Shown: positions 37,490-50,100 of the stretch, one piece after another
Position numbering within the stretch: position 1 is the stretch's first letter
How the letters are laid out: every line of letters begins with the position of its first letter
Assembly: GCA_030737875.1 (NCBI GenBank)
Contig: CM060910.1
Span: 248,342,427-248,406,426 of the forward strand
Length of the DNA: 64,000 nucleotides
Origin: Allium sativum
Taxonomy: Eukaryota > Streptophyta > Magnoliopsida > Asparagales > Amaryllidaceae
Direction: 5' to 3'
Notes under the pieces: generated by a model
Told to the model about the DNA's origin: nothing
Seen by the model: only the letters and a program-made list of their open reading frames with translations
Databases searched by the model: none
Made by a program: the position numbers and the translations under genes

Positions 37490-37690
37490 GAAAAACCCTA
37501 AGACTGGCGATCGACGCCCTGAAGCATCGCCGCCCCTCCGTCCGCTCTGCCTGTCCTCCCTCCCTCGATCGAAGACCCAAAACCCTCGAAGCCGCCGACC
37601 CTGACATCGAGCAGCCCCCCCCCCCCCGAAGCAGCGACGCCACCACCACCGAAGACCGCTTGCCGCCGACGTCACCAACCCCCCCTCTGT
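37490..37690. other. GC-rich leader segment of LTR A
   Basis: The segment stands out in an AT-rich LTR, follows an AAAACCCTAA phrase and includes CT-rich and C13 runs. The 3' LTR has the same block at 48075-48268. Apparent frames over it begin at TTG or run antisense and are not credible genes. It probably surrounds the transcription start or leader. Confidence 0.5.
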
Positions 37691-37744
37691 AAGCATTTCA
37701 TTTTATTTTATTATCTTATTTTTATTTTATAAAACAGAATTTAA

Positions 37745-37985
37745 AACTGAAAATGTTTAAAAGTAAAAATAAAAACTGATTTTGTTTTAAGAATTAAAAA
37801 ATGATTTTGTTTTAAAAATAAAAACTGATTTTGTTTTAAAAGTAAAAACTGATTTTGTTTAAAAATAAAAACTGATTTTGTTTTAAGAATTAAAAACTGA
37901 TTTTGTTTTAAAAGTAAAAACTGATTTTGTTTAAAGGTAAAAACTGATTTTTGTTTAAAAGTAAAAACTTTAAATAGGAAAAAGG
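37745..37985. repeat. Short tandem repeat AAAACTGATTTTGTTTT in A 5' LTR
   Basis: About eight copies spaced 25-31 bp with variable A and T runs. The same array is at 48320-48560 in the 3' LTR. Confidence 0.9.
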
Positions 37986-38772
37986 TTTAATCTTTAAAGA
38001 GAAAAAGGATTTGAAATTTAAGAAGTAAAAATCAGATTTTTAGATATTGAAAGTCGAAGTAAAAATCATATTTTTATATATTGAATAGCGTGGAAAAAAT
38101 CATATTTATATATATTGAATAGCGTGGAAAAAATTCATATTTTTATATATTGAACAACGTGGAAAAAATTCGATTTTTATATATTGAATGACATAGTAAA
38201 AATTCAATTTTTACATATGTAGAGAATACGGGTGAAAGCGACAAAAAGGCGAAGATTTCTCTAAAGGAAGTGTCGTGAAGTTGGATAGCTATTGGTGAGA
38301 TTTCTGATTTAAAAATTATATATATGTGTTGAAAATGAAAGTGAATTGCTATATATAAATATCTATATATATATCTATATATATACGCCCCTCGTCCACA
38401 AACCATGGACGATATTTATTGGTTGAAATTGTTGTGGAAAATTGATTGATAGCGAATGATTGTTTGAGATTGTTTGTGATTGATATTGGTTGATTTGTGG
38501 TTGAAAAATACCCATTTGTGGTTGAAAAATATTTGGTTGAAACCACATAGGATTAGTTTGTGGAAATGAAATAAATATATACATGCCGCCTGCGTGCGAA
38601 CTAGATGCATGATCCCCATTGTCAAAAACCGCGAGGTTTTAAGGTAGAGCGAGGAGCCGTACTAGGGACCGTGCCGGTTTAACTACCCTGCCGTTATGCT
38701 GCTGAAATTTTGAATAATATTCGTGTGTTTGAATTATTTTCATATGCTTAAACTATATTTATTCATTGCATA

Positions 38773-39413
38773 GAAAACATTCATGTGTTGAATTGATATT
38801 CATTCGTTGATTAGAAATTCATGTGTTGAATGGTATTCATATTTTGAAATAAATTGTTCGATAATAAAAATCACATTTTTATCTATATATAGAAACTATA
38901 GAAAACATTCATGTGTTGAATTGATATTCATTCGTTGATTAGAAATTCATGTGTTGAATGGTATTCATATTTTGAAATAAATTGTTCGATAATAAAAATC
39001 ACATTTTTATCTATATATAGAAACTATAGAAACATTCATGTGTTGAATTGATATTCATTCGTTGATTAGAAATTCATGTGTTGAATGGTATTCATATTTT
39101 GAAATAAATTGTTCGATAATAAAAATCACATTTTTTATCTATATATAGAAACTATAGAAAACATTCATGTGTTGAATTGATATTCATTCGTTGATTAGAA
39201 ATTCATGTGTTGAATGGTATTCATATTTTGAAATAAATTGTTCGATAATAAAAATCACATTTTTATCTATATATAGAAACTATAGAAAACATTCATGTGT
39301 TGAATTGATATTCATTCGTTGATTAGAAATTCATGTGTTGAATGGTATTCATATTTTGAAATAAATTGTTTGATGATAAAAATCCTATTTTATCACCAAC
39401 TTGAACTATATAG
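38773..39413. repeat. Five tandem 128-bp repeats in A 5' LTR
   Basis: Units start with GAAAACATTCATGTGTTGAA at 38773, 38901, 39029, 39157 and 39285. They are almost identical apart from the diverged end of the last. Each contains CTATATATAG and AAAAATCACATTTTTATC. The 3' LTR also has five (49360-49998). Confidence 0.95.
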
Positions 39414-40016
39414 AAAAATAGTGTTTTGAAATGAACTGTTTTACAATAAAAATCACATTTTTATTGTATGCATAAATCGTTGAAATGTGAAGTGTTAAGA
39501 ATAACCACTTGTTCAAAATAAACATATATGAGTTGAAATATTCATTAATTAGCTAATGAAATGATTTGCACCTATTTATGTAACATTAGAATGAATGGAG
39601 TTTTTAAACCAAATAGAAATCAAATATGAAGTCGAATAGAAATTGATAAATGATAAGAACTGTATTATATGTGTACATGCAATATTCATTGAACATGTTA
39701 TAGCAAAGGGGCTAGAGAAGAGGAATAAAATTCTGTGCCCGACAAATAGGTACACATTTACTGATTTGTTTGGGTGATGATTTTGAGCCTGTTGGCTAGT
39801 CGCTTGGCTTTTTCTTTTTCTTTTTGAGATTAGAAGGACCGGGAAAGCTATTTGCGATTTCCCGATGCTCCCGGTGCAGGGGAGGTTATGGCGAAATTTT
39901 TCCAAAATTTAAGGCGTTAGAAAAATATTTGAAGTTAAAACGATATGGAAATCATTGAATGAACTATATTTATATAAATATATAAATATAAATAAAATTA
40001 AAACGAAATGAGGCCG

Positions 40017-40460
40017 TGCAGTTCGTATTTTGAAACCGTGATTTCAAACGACTAGTATGGGAAATCCGACCATTGGATTTTCCCAAAACCTCAACCGTCG
40101 GGTTCGCCTTGGAATAATCTTTCCAACGGCACCAACCTTGTAAAAATCCAACGGTTGGATTGTCTGGAATGTTTAATTCAAATCTGAAGAAAAACAGCGC
40201 CAGAAGCGATTATATTTATATATATATAAATATAATTATATATTTAATCGAATAACGACGCTGCAGTTCGTATTTTGAAATCGAAACTTCAAACGATTGT
40301 ACCGGGAGATCCGACCGTCGGATTTTCCCGAAACTGGAACCGTTGGATTCATTTTGAAAAGACCTTTCTAATGATGTAAATTTTGTGAAGATCCAACGGT
40401 TATATTTTCAGATATGTGTTAATCAAATCTGAAGAAAAACAGCGCCACGGCCGCTGTATG
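40017..40460. repeat. Duplicated segment of about 240 bp in A 5' LTR
   Basis: Two diverged copies (from about 40017 and 40258) each hold TGCAGTTCGTATTTTGAAA, a GATCCGACC..GGATTTTCCC box, ATCCAACGGTT and end AATCTGAAGAAAAACAGCGCC. The counterpart in S (13940-14400) is also duplicated. Confidence 0.85.
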
Positions 40461-42360
40461 GCCCGAAGCGTCGTTTTGAATAAAATGGCTATTTTAAAAT
40501 AAATAAAAATAGCGATAAATCATTATAAAATATCTTAAACGATATGGAATGGAAATAAACTGAATTTGCTTGATTTATGTGATATTTGATGGTTGAATGT
40601 GTTTGGTGTGAAAATTACATTAAAGAACAGAATTGGTGTTGTCGAATAATTTAACCATTGAAATAAATCGAATTGAAATTCTAAATATGCGTGAATTATT
40701 TGAGAAGGCCGAGTTAATTCTCATTTCAAATAATTGACCGACGATTGAAAGTCGAAGATGAAGACGATGGTCGAAGACCGGAGATCTTCACCTCGTTTGG
40801 GTGGTAACCGAGGTCCTGATTGGGAGGCATCCCGAAATATGGATAATGAGTGGTGATCGTCCAGACGTAAGTGGTGATCGAAGGGTTTGCCAGGTATTTA
40901 GTGCCTCCGGTTTCGTTCAGACCCAGAACGGACTTGTAAATGGACTGTGTGTCTGACATTGGATTTTATTCTGTGTAGATTGATATCTGTTAAATATACA
41001 TCTGTTTGGCGGCGGAGAATTTATTCTTTTGCTTAACGCCCTTCTCTGAGACGCACGAGCTCAGAGGTTGTATATCGATGGACATCAGTCGCATGGCATG
41101 AATTGCCTGTGTGGCATGCTAAGATGCAGTGATCAGGGCTTCTGTTCAAAAGCAAAGTCTTGTGGTGATGATCAAAGCACCGCCTGCGTGGCGTAGCTTT
41201 GTGTGTAACGTGAATTCGCGAGCCTCACACCCCGGTATGAACCTAAAACGGGAGAAGGACATCAGGGAGGGCATGCGTTTCTTTCTAGCTAGGGTGGTGT
41301 CAGTGACCTACCAGCCCTGACATTTATATACTTTTCACCTATGTGGTTGTTGCTGTTGCGAGGCGCCTCGGTTTGATCGGACGATCCGGTCCGATGGAGT
41401 CATTCGTTGGCTCGTTTACGCCCCAAAGGGCGGAGGAACGTATTGTTCAGGCACTATAATCCACTCCGTGTGGACCGGCCCTGACGATCCAAGGGGCAGT
41501 TGCGGCTGTTCCGGAGACATGGGCTAGATTGTCTCGAATTCGGTGAGGACTATCTTTTGCCTTGGTTCATGACGGAAATCCAATTTCCAAATACGACATC
41601 GTGCGGTTTTGATTGTATATATATATGGCGACATGATATATGGTACCCATGCCATCTATGATTGATAGTTATGATTGAAATTGTTTTTGAAACATATAAA
41701 CACTGGTCATAATACCAAATGCTTTTGTTTTATTCGTATCAATCATATTTTGGCCATTATAAGGTAAAACTCTATCCTCCGGTTTGCGTTGCATTGTGTG
41801 ATGGGAACTGAGTCTTATAATGGCTTCATTTTTGTTAAAAGCATAGCGATGTTTAAAAGAAAGATTTGTTTTAAAGCACTGGCAATCCAATGGAGTAAAC
41901 CCGTTCCATGAAAGTGGCGTGGTCCTGTGATTAGCCATATTATATATGTGTTGAATAGATTTCTCATACCAGTCCCATGACTGACTCGTAGTTTGTTTCA
42001 CTCTCAAACTCGGGTGCCCCTTTTTCCACACGGGCAGCCTTGTATTCAGGTTTAGCTGGTTCTTTCTGGATAGCTGGAGCTGAAGATGGATTCTATCATT
42101 TATTTCCTTTTATGCTGTTCAGCTCCTATTGTACATATTTTGTTTATTTCCGCTGTAGACATTTATGTATAGCTGAACTGTATTTGTACTAAGTAAGATC
42201 CTGTATACTGTGTAACTCTGATGATTACTTTTATCCAGTATATTTTGTTGTTCATTATCTGGTGTATTTATTTAATTCTGTTCTTCTATTATCTGTTTCT
42301 GTGTTATATTCCAAAGATAGCCCTGTTTCCGTCTGAACGGGAATTCGGGTCGTCTCAACG

Positions 42361-42372
42361 TGGTATCAGAGC
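42361..42372 (+). other. PBS of element A (tRNA-iMet type)
   Basis: TGGTATCAGAGC lies three bases after the LTR end and is complementary to the initiator tRNA-Met 3' end. Confidence 0.93.
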
Positions 42373-42606
42373 TTTGGTTAAGCTTAGTTCTGGAATATAA
42401 CATTTGAACGAACTCGTCAGAAATAGAACCAGTAATGTTCTAGGATGGGTAACTCGATACAGATAGGATCAGTAATATCCTAGTATGAGTAGCAGAATGA
42501 AATAACATCGATAGACACATTTACATTCAAGTATTTGTCTCTATATTTTGAAATATCTTTTCTGTTGACCTGACACTTGATCTGCCATTTGCAGAAGAAC
42601 TAGAAA

Positions 42607-44142
42607 ATGAGTGCCAGGAACAGAAGAAAAAATCGTATGGCTCGACCAGCTAATGAGCCAGTTGTGCTCCCACAACCAGAATCCGATATAGAAGTTCTAT
42701 TCAAGAGATTTCGAAATCTTGGTGGATCGCCATTCTTAGGCAAGGAGTCCATTATGGAAACACAAGCTTGGATTCGTTCTGTAGAGAAAATCTTTGAGGG
42801 TTTAAAGCTGAGAGATGATCAGAAAAGATTACTGGCGTCTTGGGCACTCAAAGAAGAAGCTTTGTTTTGGTGGGATTCAATCATTAAAGATAATCCAGAA
42901 GGTGAAATCACCTGGGACAGATTCAAAGTGATTTTCCTGGAAAGATTTACTCCTCCCGAAGCAACTGAGAGATTATGTGACGAATTTTCTTATCTAATAC
43001 AAGGTGACATGACCATTCCGGAATATCATAAGAAATTCAATGAACTTTCTCACTTTGCTCCTCATCTAATTCAAAATCCGAAGAGTAAAAATATGAGATT
43101 TATTCACGGGCTGCAAAGGAAATACCAGAATAAAGTATTGGGGCATGTGAAGCTTCCTTTTTCAGAAATGATTTATATGGCTTATCAATATGAAGATCTA
43201 GATAAGAAAGGTATGTTACAGTACGAAGAGGAAGCCAGCTCTAGTAATAAAACAGAGTCAGAAACTGATCGTCCCGAGGCAATAACAACGTTAGAGGTCA
43301 GTAAGAAGCCCAGTGCTAAGAGAAAAAGGGCTGGATCCGAAAAAGAACTAGTAACGACCGCCACATGCAATAACTGCCATAAGCAAGGGCATTTGCAAGG
43401 AAAATGCAGGTCTTTAAAGAAACTAAAGAAGAGTGAACCGAAGTCAAAGAAAAACTTTCAAGAGACCAGAGAATGCAGTATTTGCCATCGGTTAGGCCAT
43501 GTAAGACAGGATTGCCGGCTGTTAAAGGCAACCAAGGGGGCTCAAATAAATGAAGTAGCAGAAACTTCTGAGCCCTCAGCTAGTCAAGAAAGGTCCGACG
43601 TTTTAGAAGGCACGCTCAATGTCAAAAACATTCCAGTTAAAGTACTGTTTGACACGGGCGCGTCGCGAAGCTTTATTGCAAAGAGTGCAGTCAAGAAGTT
43701 GGATTTGAATTTGAAGAAGCTCAAAGAGCCAATGACTGTCCGAAATCCAGTTGGAGGTTCCATCAATCTTAGTTGGGTTTGTGCAGTACCCGTCTCTTTT
43801 TCTTGCTATAAATTCCCTATTATCTCTGTAGTCATGAATTTTGATGAATTCGATCTTATTTTGGGATTGGATTGGTTAACCAAATATGAAGCAGAGGTTA
43901 GATGCGCCGAGAGAGTCGTTAGAGCTAAGATTAAATCAGGGGGTTATATAACCATACCGTGTGAAGGTCAGAATGCTAATAGAAAAGACTTCTGGGCAGC
44001 TTTGAATGTTTCTCCAGCCCAAATAGAAAATGTTCCTGAAGTCACAAAGAATATTCCTGACCTCATTAAAGATATTCCTGTCGTCAAGAATTATGCGGAT
44101 GTGTTCGAGGAAGTTGTTCGCTTACCTCGCAGAGAGAAATAG
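42607..44142 (+). CDS. Element A gag-protease polyprotein (511 aa)
   Basis: The first part forms the capsid: LKEEALFWWDS at residues 81-91 and ERFTPPEATERLCDEFSYL at 112-130 are typical of the retrotransposon gag domain. Two CCHC zinc knuckles for RNA packaging follow (CNNCHKQGHLQGKC, 254-267; CSICHRLGHVRQDC, 290-303), each with basic flanks. The retropepsin has LFDTGASRSFIAK with catalytic Asp 349, and FDLILGLDWL at about 415-424. The start is the ATG 234 bp after the PBS. The frame ends early: the linker VFEEVVRLPRREK meets TAG because of what looks like a one-base loss near 44125, and the expected linker continues in another frame into RT. In this family gag and pol are usually one open frame. 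Confidence 0.95.
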   Translation: MSARNRRKNRMARPANEPVVLPQPESDIEVLFKRFRNLGGSPFLGKESIMETQAWIRSVEKIFEGLKLRDDQKRLLASWALKEEALFWWDSIIKDNPEGEITWDRFKVIFLERFTPPEATERLCDEFSYLIQGDMTIPEYHKKFNELSHFAPHLIQNPKSKNMRFIHGLQRKYQNKVLGHVKLPFSEMIYMAYQYEDLDKKGMLQYEEEASSSNKTESETDRPEAITTLEVSKKPSAKRKRAGSEKELVTTATCNNCHKQGHLQGKCRSLKKLKKSEPKSKKNFQETRECSICHRLGHVRQDCRLLKATKGAQINEVAETSEPSASQERSDVLEGTLNVKNIPVKVLFDTGASRSFIAKSAVKKLDLNLKKLKEPMTVRNPVGGSINLSWVCAVPVSFSCYKFPIISVVMNFDEFDLILGLDWLTKYEAEVRCAERVVRAKIKSGGYITIPCEGQNANRKDFWAALNVSPAQIENVPEVTKNIPDLIKDIPVVKNYADVFEEVVRLPRREK

Positions 44143-46892
44143 ATTTCAAAATTGCTTTAATTCCCAATGCCAGGCCGGTAGTTCACGCTATTCGAAGAAT
44201 GTCCTTGAAAGAGAAAGAGGAATTAGACAATCAAACACGATAGCTCGTATGGAAAGGTCTGATCAGGCCTAGTTTCTCTGATTGGGGTGCAGCAGTGGTA
44301 TTTGTCCCAAAATCTGATGGTACTCTACGGCTATGCGTGGATTATCGAGATCTGAACAAACAGACAATAAAGAACAAATATCCATTGCCGCGAATAGATG
44401 ATTTGTTGGATCGATTAAATGGAGCACAAGTATTCTCACGAATGGACCTAGCTACAGGATTCCATCAACTTCGAATTGCCGAAGAGTGTGTTCCAATGAC
44501 AGCGTTCAGAGGCCCCGACTTATTCTACGAGTGGTTAGAAATGCCGTTCGGCTTATGTAACGCTCCAGCTTATTTCGTCGATCTGATGAACAGAGTATTC
44601 AGAGGAGTATTGAATAAATTTGTTCTGGTTTTTATTGATGATATTCTAATCTTCTCTAAATCAAAGGCCGAACATGAAAAGCATCTGGAACAAGTGTTAG
44701 AAATTCTCAGACGGAATGTATTAAAAGCCAAGTTTTCCAAATGTATATTCTGGCAAGATGAAGTGAAATTTCTGGGCCATGTCGTATCGAAAGATGGAAT
44801 CGCTGTGGATCCAAGCAAAATCACAGCTATTCAGAATTGGAAACAGCCCAGTACTCCCACTGAAGTCCGCAGTTTTCTCGGATTGGCAAGCTATTACCGG
44901 AAGTTCGTTAAAGACTTTTCGAAGATATCTGGTCACTTAACGAAGCTTACAAAGAAGCATTCTAAGTTCAAATGGACTCAAGAGAGTGAGGAGGCTTTCG
45001 AAGAGCTGAAGTTAAGATTAACGACAGCTCCAGTGTTAACCATCATCGACGGCAACCAGGATTTAAAAGTATGGACTGATGCTTCTAGAGAAGGCCTTGG
45101 CGTAGTGTTAATGCAAAGAGGCCAAGTAATTGCTTATGCTAGCCGTCAACTGAAGCCGCACGAGAAAAACTATGTAACTCATGATCTTGAGTTATTGGCT
45201 ATCATATTCTCTTTGAAAATCTGGAGACACTATCTTCTGGGCGAGAGATTTGAACTGTTTACAGATCACCAGTCGTTAAAGTATCTGTTCACTCAGAAGG
45301 ACTTAAATCTGAGACAGCAACGTTGGCTGGAGTTTCTTGCAGCATATGACTTCGAAATTATATATACTCCAGGAAAAGCCAATGTCGTGGCCGATGCATT
45401 AAGCCGAAAGAATGTAATGATCGTTAGTTTTATCATCACGACTTCATTGCTAGATAAGATATCTGCTCTTCAGGAGGATGATCACTTCATTCAGAAGATC
45501 AGAGGGATAATTCAACAAGGCGAACCCTCGAGTTTTCAAGTTGATAATGAGGGGATTCTAAGGCTCAAAGGTCGAATATGCGTTCCTAACATTCCTGAAC
45601 TTCGAAAGGAAGTACTGGATGAATGCCACAAGTCAAAACTCAGTATCCATCCGGGAGTAAGCAAAATGTATAATGACATCAAACGCACTTTTTGGTGGAA
45701 GTCGATGAAAAGGGACATTTATTTATATGTCAGCCGCTGCCCTACTTGTCAGCTAGTCAAGAGCGACCAACAGAAATTGGCCGGATTGTTACAACCACTG
45801 GAAGTTCCTGGCTGGAAGTGGGAACATATCTCCATGGATTTCATTGATGGTTTGCCCAGAACAAGAAAAGGAAATGACAGTATTTGGGTGATCGTAGATC
45901 GCTTCACGAGGACCGCCCATTTTATACCTGTCAAATCAAATAGAACCGCTCAGAGTCTGGCGCAGATATACTTCAGGGAAATAGTTAGACTACATGGAGT
46001 GCCACTCAGTATAGTCAGTGATAGAGATACAATATTCACTAGCAAATTCTGGGAAGCATTTCAAGTCGAGCTCGGAACGAAGTTAAATGTAAGCACCGCT
46101 TATCATCCTCAGACAGACGGTCAGACTGAGAGGGTGAATCGCATTTTAGAAGATCTATTACGGGCTTGTGTTCTAGATTTTGGTGGATCATGGGAAGACC
46201 ATCTGCATTTGGCTGAATTCTCTTATAACAACAGCTACCAGGCGAGTCTGACAATGTCGCCATTCGAAGCATTATATGGTAGACCGTGCCGATCTCCTGC
46301 TTGTTGGGTCGAGCCTGGAAATAGACTTGTGTTAGGGCCTGATATGATTCAAGAAGCTGCCGACAAAGTCGATTTTATCAAAAAGCGATTACTCGCCGCT
46401 CAAAGCCGACAAAAGAGCTATGCCGATAGAAGAAGAAGAGATATATCCTTTGAAGTTGGCGACTATGTATATTTGAAAGTATCGCCGACGAGAGGAGTTA
46501 TCCGGTTCGGTAAAACTGGAAAGTTGGCACCCAAATTCATTGGTCCGTTTCCTATTCTGGAACGGATTGGGACTCTCGCATATAAAGTTAAATTGCCAGA
46601 TTGGTTGCCTGGAGTTCATGATGTATTTCATATATCTCAACTTCGAAAGCACGTTCATGATCCAGACTTGATCGTGGAAGAAGCAGCTCAGCAGGATATT
46701 GAAATTACTCCAGAATTAGCTGTGAGGCGAGAGCCGCTAAAGATTATCGGCAAAGAAACCAAAGAGCTGAGGAACAAGAAGGTTCGCTTAGTCAAAGTGC
46801 AATGGAGTGGAGATCCGAGAGATTGTACTTGGGAAACCGAGGAGAGCATTCAGAAAGCTTATCCCAGATGCCGAGTAGATATCTCTGATTGA
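44143..46892 (+). CDS. Element A pol: RT, RNase H, integrase, chromodomain
   Basis: The frame begins in the linker (after 44142), has TAG at 44241-44243 and is open from about 44244; the first ATG in the open part is at 44295, giving 865 residues. Numbered from there: RT has DLATG (51), MPFGLCNAP (83-91) and catalytic FIDD (113-116). RNase H has WTDAS (250-254), THDLELL (295-301) and FTDHQ (322-326). Integrase has an H2C2 finger (H445, H452, C482, C485) and D515, D576, E612, a DD35E spacing. The C-terminus (about 800-865, [14 protein letters not shown] then CTWETEE) is a chromodomain-like module thought to steer integration to chromatin. All key residues are present; only the upstream frameshift and stop disable it. 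Confidence 0.95.
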
Positions 46893-47099
46893 CTCCGGTG
46901 CAAGGTATATTTACCATACTTTACATCACCATTTAATTCTCTATACTATTATAATTGTTTGAATGATTTTAGAAAAAAATAGGAATTAATTTGTATGGCT
47001 TTGAAAGGTTAAAAACAATTGGATTGGTTGTTGTGTTGTGTGATCGTAGATTTATCAAACCACTTTCGACTTTATTCCTTTTCGGGGACGAAAAGTTTT
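46893..47099 (+). other. 3' untranslated interior of element A
   Basis: A short non-coding stretch ending with TTTTCGGGGACGAAAAGTTT before the PPT, as in many plant chromoviruses. Confidence 0.7.
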
Positions 47100-47112
47100 A
47101 AGTGGGGGAGAT
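47100..47112 (+). other. Polypurine tract of element A
   Basis: AAGTGGGGGAGAT lies directly before the 3' LTR start TGTAACG. It primes plus-strand synthesis. Confidence 0.92.
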
Positions 47113-50100
47113 TGTAACGACCCAGAAAATCTGAACCAATTTAAAATTTTTAAATTGGCTAAAATAATGGATTTTAAATATTTGAAATAAATATTTTAAA
47201 TAATGGCGATGAAAACTGAGTTTGAATCGACAATTGAAAACGAATATAATTAATTATAATTATATATAAAATTGAAAATGGCGCGGTAGTTCGATAATTC
47301 GATTTCAAACTTCAATTGAATATACCGGGTGCAAAACAATCCGGATTTTAGTGAAACCACAAACATTAGGATCTAATTGGTAATATCTTTCTAACGAATC
47401 CGACCAATCAAAATTTGATAGCGGGAATCAAAAGATATGTCCAGTTGGAAATTCTGAATAGTCGCTATGGAATTCAGGCCCTTAATAGTGGACATTTTGC
47501 AGGTGACCTCGGATTTCGACGAAACCACTTTTGTTGGATCCGCAGTGTCAAGTTATTGCTAGGTTTCAAATTTCATAATTTTTCGAATCAATATGTGAGC
47601 GTGGCAAAAGAAAACGCGTTTGACCAGTTTCTGTTGAATTTAATCGACTGGAAATTGTCCTTTTTTCAAACGGTCTCAGAATTCAACGAAACTAGTTTTG
47701 TTAGGACCGTGTCGTCAATACGAAGCTAGAAAATATTTTTCTGGAATTTTTCTAGTCAGTATGTGGCCCCGGTAATTTGAAATGTACGTTTAAAATTCGA
47801 TATAGTGATTTAAATGTAAATTCAACGGAAACTGATTGTAACGATTAAATCAGCTTGCGATACATATCCCATTGTGTTCGGAATGGGGGTTAAACGCTAT
47901 GGACGACAGGCATTGGGCCTCGTTTAGAGGTCATATGTAAAAGTCAACCTATTTGCAAAATTAAATAATTAAATAATAATAATAAAAAAAAAAAAATCTA
48001 TTTTCCCTCCTATACCTTGCCCCCCCCCCCGTAGCTCATTACCGATTCATTTAAACAGAAATAAAAAAAAAGGGAAAAACCCTAAGATTGGCGATCGACG
48101 CCCTGAAGCATCGCCGCCCCTCCGTCCGCTCTGCCTGTCCTCCCTCCCTCGATCGAAGACCCAAAACCCTCGAAGCCGCCGACCCTGACATCGAGCAGCC
48201 CCCCCCCCCAAGCAGCGACGCCACCACCACCGAAGACCGCTTGCCGCCGACGTCTCCAACCCCCCCCTCTGTAAGCATTTCTTTTTATTTTATTATCTTA
48301 TTTTTATTTTATAAAACAGAATTTAAAACTGAAAATGTTTAAAAGTAAAAATAAAAACTGATTTTGTTTTAAGAATTAAAAACTGATTTTGTTTTAAAAA
48401 TAAAAACTGATTTTGTTTTAAAAGTAAAAACTGATTTTGTTTAAAAATAAAAACTGATTTTGTTTTAAGAATTAAAAACTGATTTTGTTTTAAAAGTAAA
48501 AACTGATTTTGTTTAAAGGTAAAAACTGATTTTTGTTTAAAAATAAAAACTTTAAATAGGAAAAAGGTTTAATCTTTAAAGAGAAAAAGGATTTGAACTT
48601 TAAGAAGTAAAATTCAGATTTTTAGATATTGAAAGTCGAAGTAAAAATCATATTTTTATATATTGAATAGCGTGGAAAAAAAATCATATTTTTATATATT
48701 GAATAGCATGGAAAAAAAATCATATTTTTATATATTGAATAGCGTGGAAAAAATTCGATTTTTATATATTGAATGACATAGTAAAAATTCGATTTTTACA
48801 TATGTAGAGAATACGGGTGAAAGCGACAAAAAGGCGAAGATTTCTCTAAAGGAAGTGTCGTGAAGTTGGATAGCTATTGGTGAGATTTCTGATTTAAAAA
48901 TTATATATATGTGTTGAAAATGAAAGTGAATTGCTATATATAAATATCTATATATATATATCTATATATATACGCCCCTCGTCCACAAACCATGGACGAT
49001 ATTTATTGGTTGAAATTGTTGTGGAAAATTGATTGATAGCGAATGATTGTTTGAGATTGTTTGTGATTGATATTGGTTGATTTGTGGTTGAAAAATACCC
49101 ATTTGTGGTTGAAAAATATTTGGTTGAAACCACATAGGATTAGTTTGTGGAAATGAAATAAATATATACATGCCGCCTGCGTGCGAACTAGATGCATGAT
49201 CCCCATTGTCAAAAACCGCGAGGTTTTAAGGTAGAGCGAGGAGCCGTACTAGGGACGGTGCCGGTTTAACTACCCTGCCGTTATGCTGCCGAAATTTTGA
49301 ATAATATTCGTGTGTTTGAATTATTTTCATATGCTTAAACTATATTTATTCATTGCATAGAAAACATTCATGTGTTGAATTGATATTCATTCGTTGATTA
49401 GAAATTCATGTGTTGAATGGTATTCATATTTTGAAATAAATTGTTCGATAATAAAAATCACATTTTTATCTATATATAGAAACTATAGAAAACATTCATG
49501 TGTTGAATTGATATTCATTCGTTGATTAGAAATTCATGTGTTGAATGGTATTCATATTTTGAAATAAATTGTTCGATAATAAAAATCACATTTTTATCTA
49601 TATATACAAACTATAGAAACATTCATGTGTTGAATTGATATTCATTCGTTGATTAGAAATTCATGTGTTGAATGGTATTCATATTTTGAAATAAATTGTT
49701 CGATAATAAAAATCACATTTTTATCTATATATAGAAACTATAGAAAACATTCATGTGTTGAATTGATATTCATTCGTTGATTAGAAATTCATGTGTTGAA
49801 TGGTATTCATATTTTGAAATAAATTGTTCGATAATAAAAATCACATTTTTATCTATATATAGAAACTATAGAAAACATTCATGTGTTGAATTGATATTCA
49901 TTCGTTGATTAGAAATTCATGTGTTGAATGGTATTCATATTTTGAAATAAATTGTTTGATGATAAAAATCCTATTTTATCACCAACTTGAACTATATAGA
50001 AAAATAGTGTTTTGAAATGAACTGTTTTACAATAAAAATCACATTTTTATTGTATGCATAAATCGTTGAAATGTGAAGTGTTAAGAATAGCCACTTGTTC

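Larger units (their letters stand above)
36531..42357 (+). repeat. 5' LTR of element A (5827 bp)
   Basis: In order: duplicated U3 boxes (36900-37150), AT tract and C11 run (37380-37447), GC-rich leader (37490-37690), AAAACTGATTTTGTTTT tandem repeat (37745-37985), TATATTGAATAGCGTGG repeats (38050-38200), GC-rich island (38584-38715), five 128-bp repeats (38773-39413), a duplicated segment of about 240 bp with CCAACGGTTGGAT boxes (40017-40460) and a 3' block shared with S and F (40740-42357). Confidence 0.95.

Noticed and set aside
38773..39413. CRISPR-like regular repeats
   Set aside because: The 128-bp units are contiguous tandem copies without unique spacers, in a eukaryotic LTR.
39576..39905. 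109-codon minus frame, repeated at 50162-50491
   Set aside because: LTR duplicate with no recognised domain; counterpart region in S is not open.
48088..48342. 84-codon frame in the GC-rich leader of A 3' LTR
   Set aside because: It begins at TTG, not ATG; the homologous block in the 5' LTR has no matching start, and the low-complexity P/S/T content follows from C runs.
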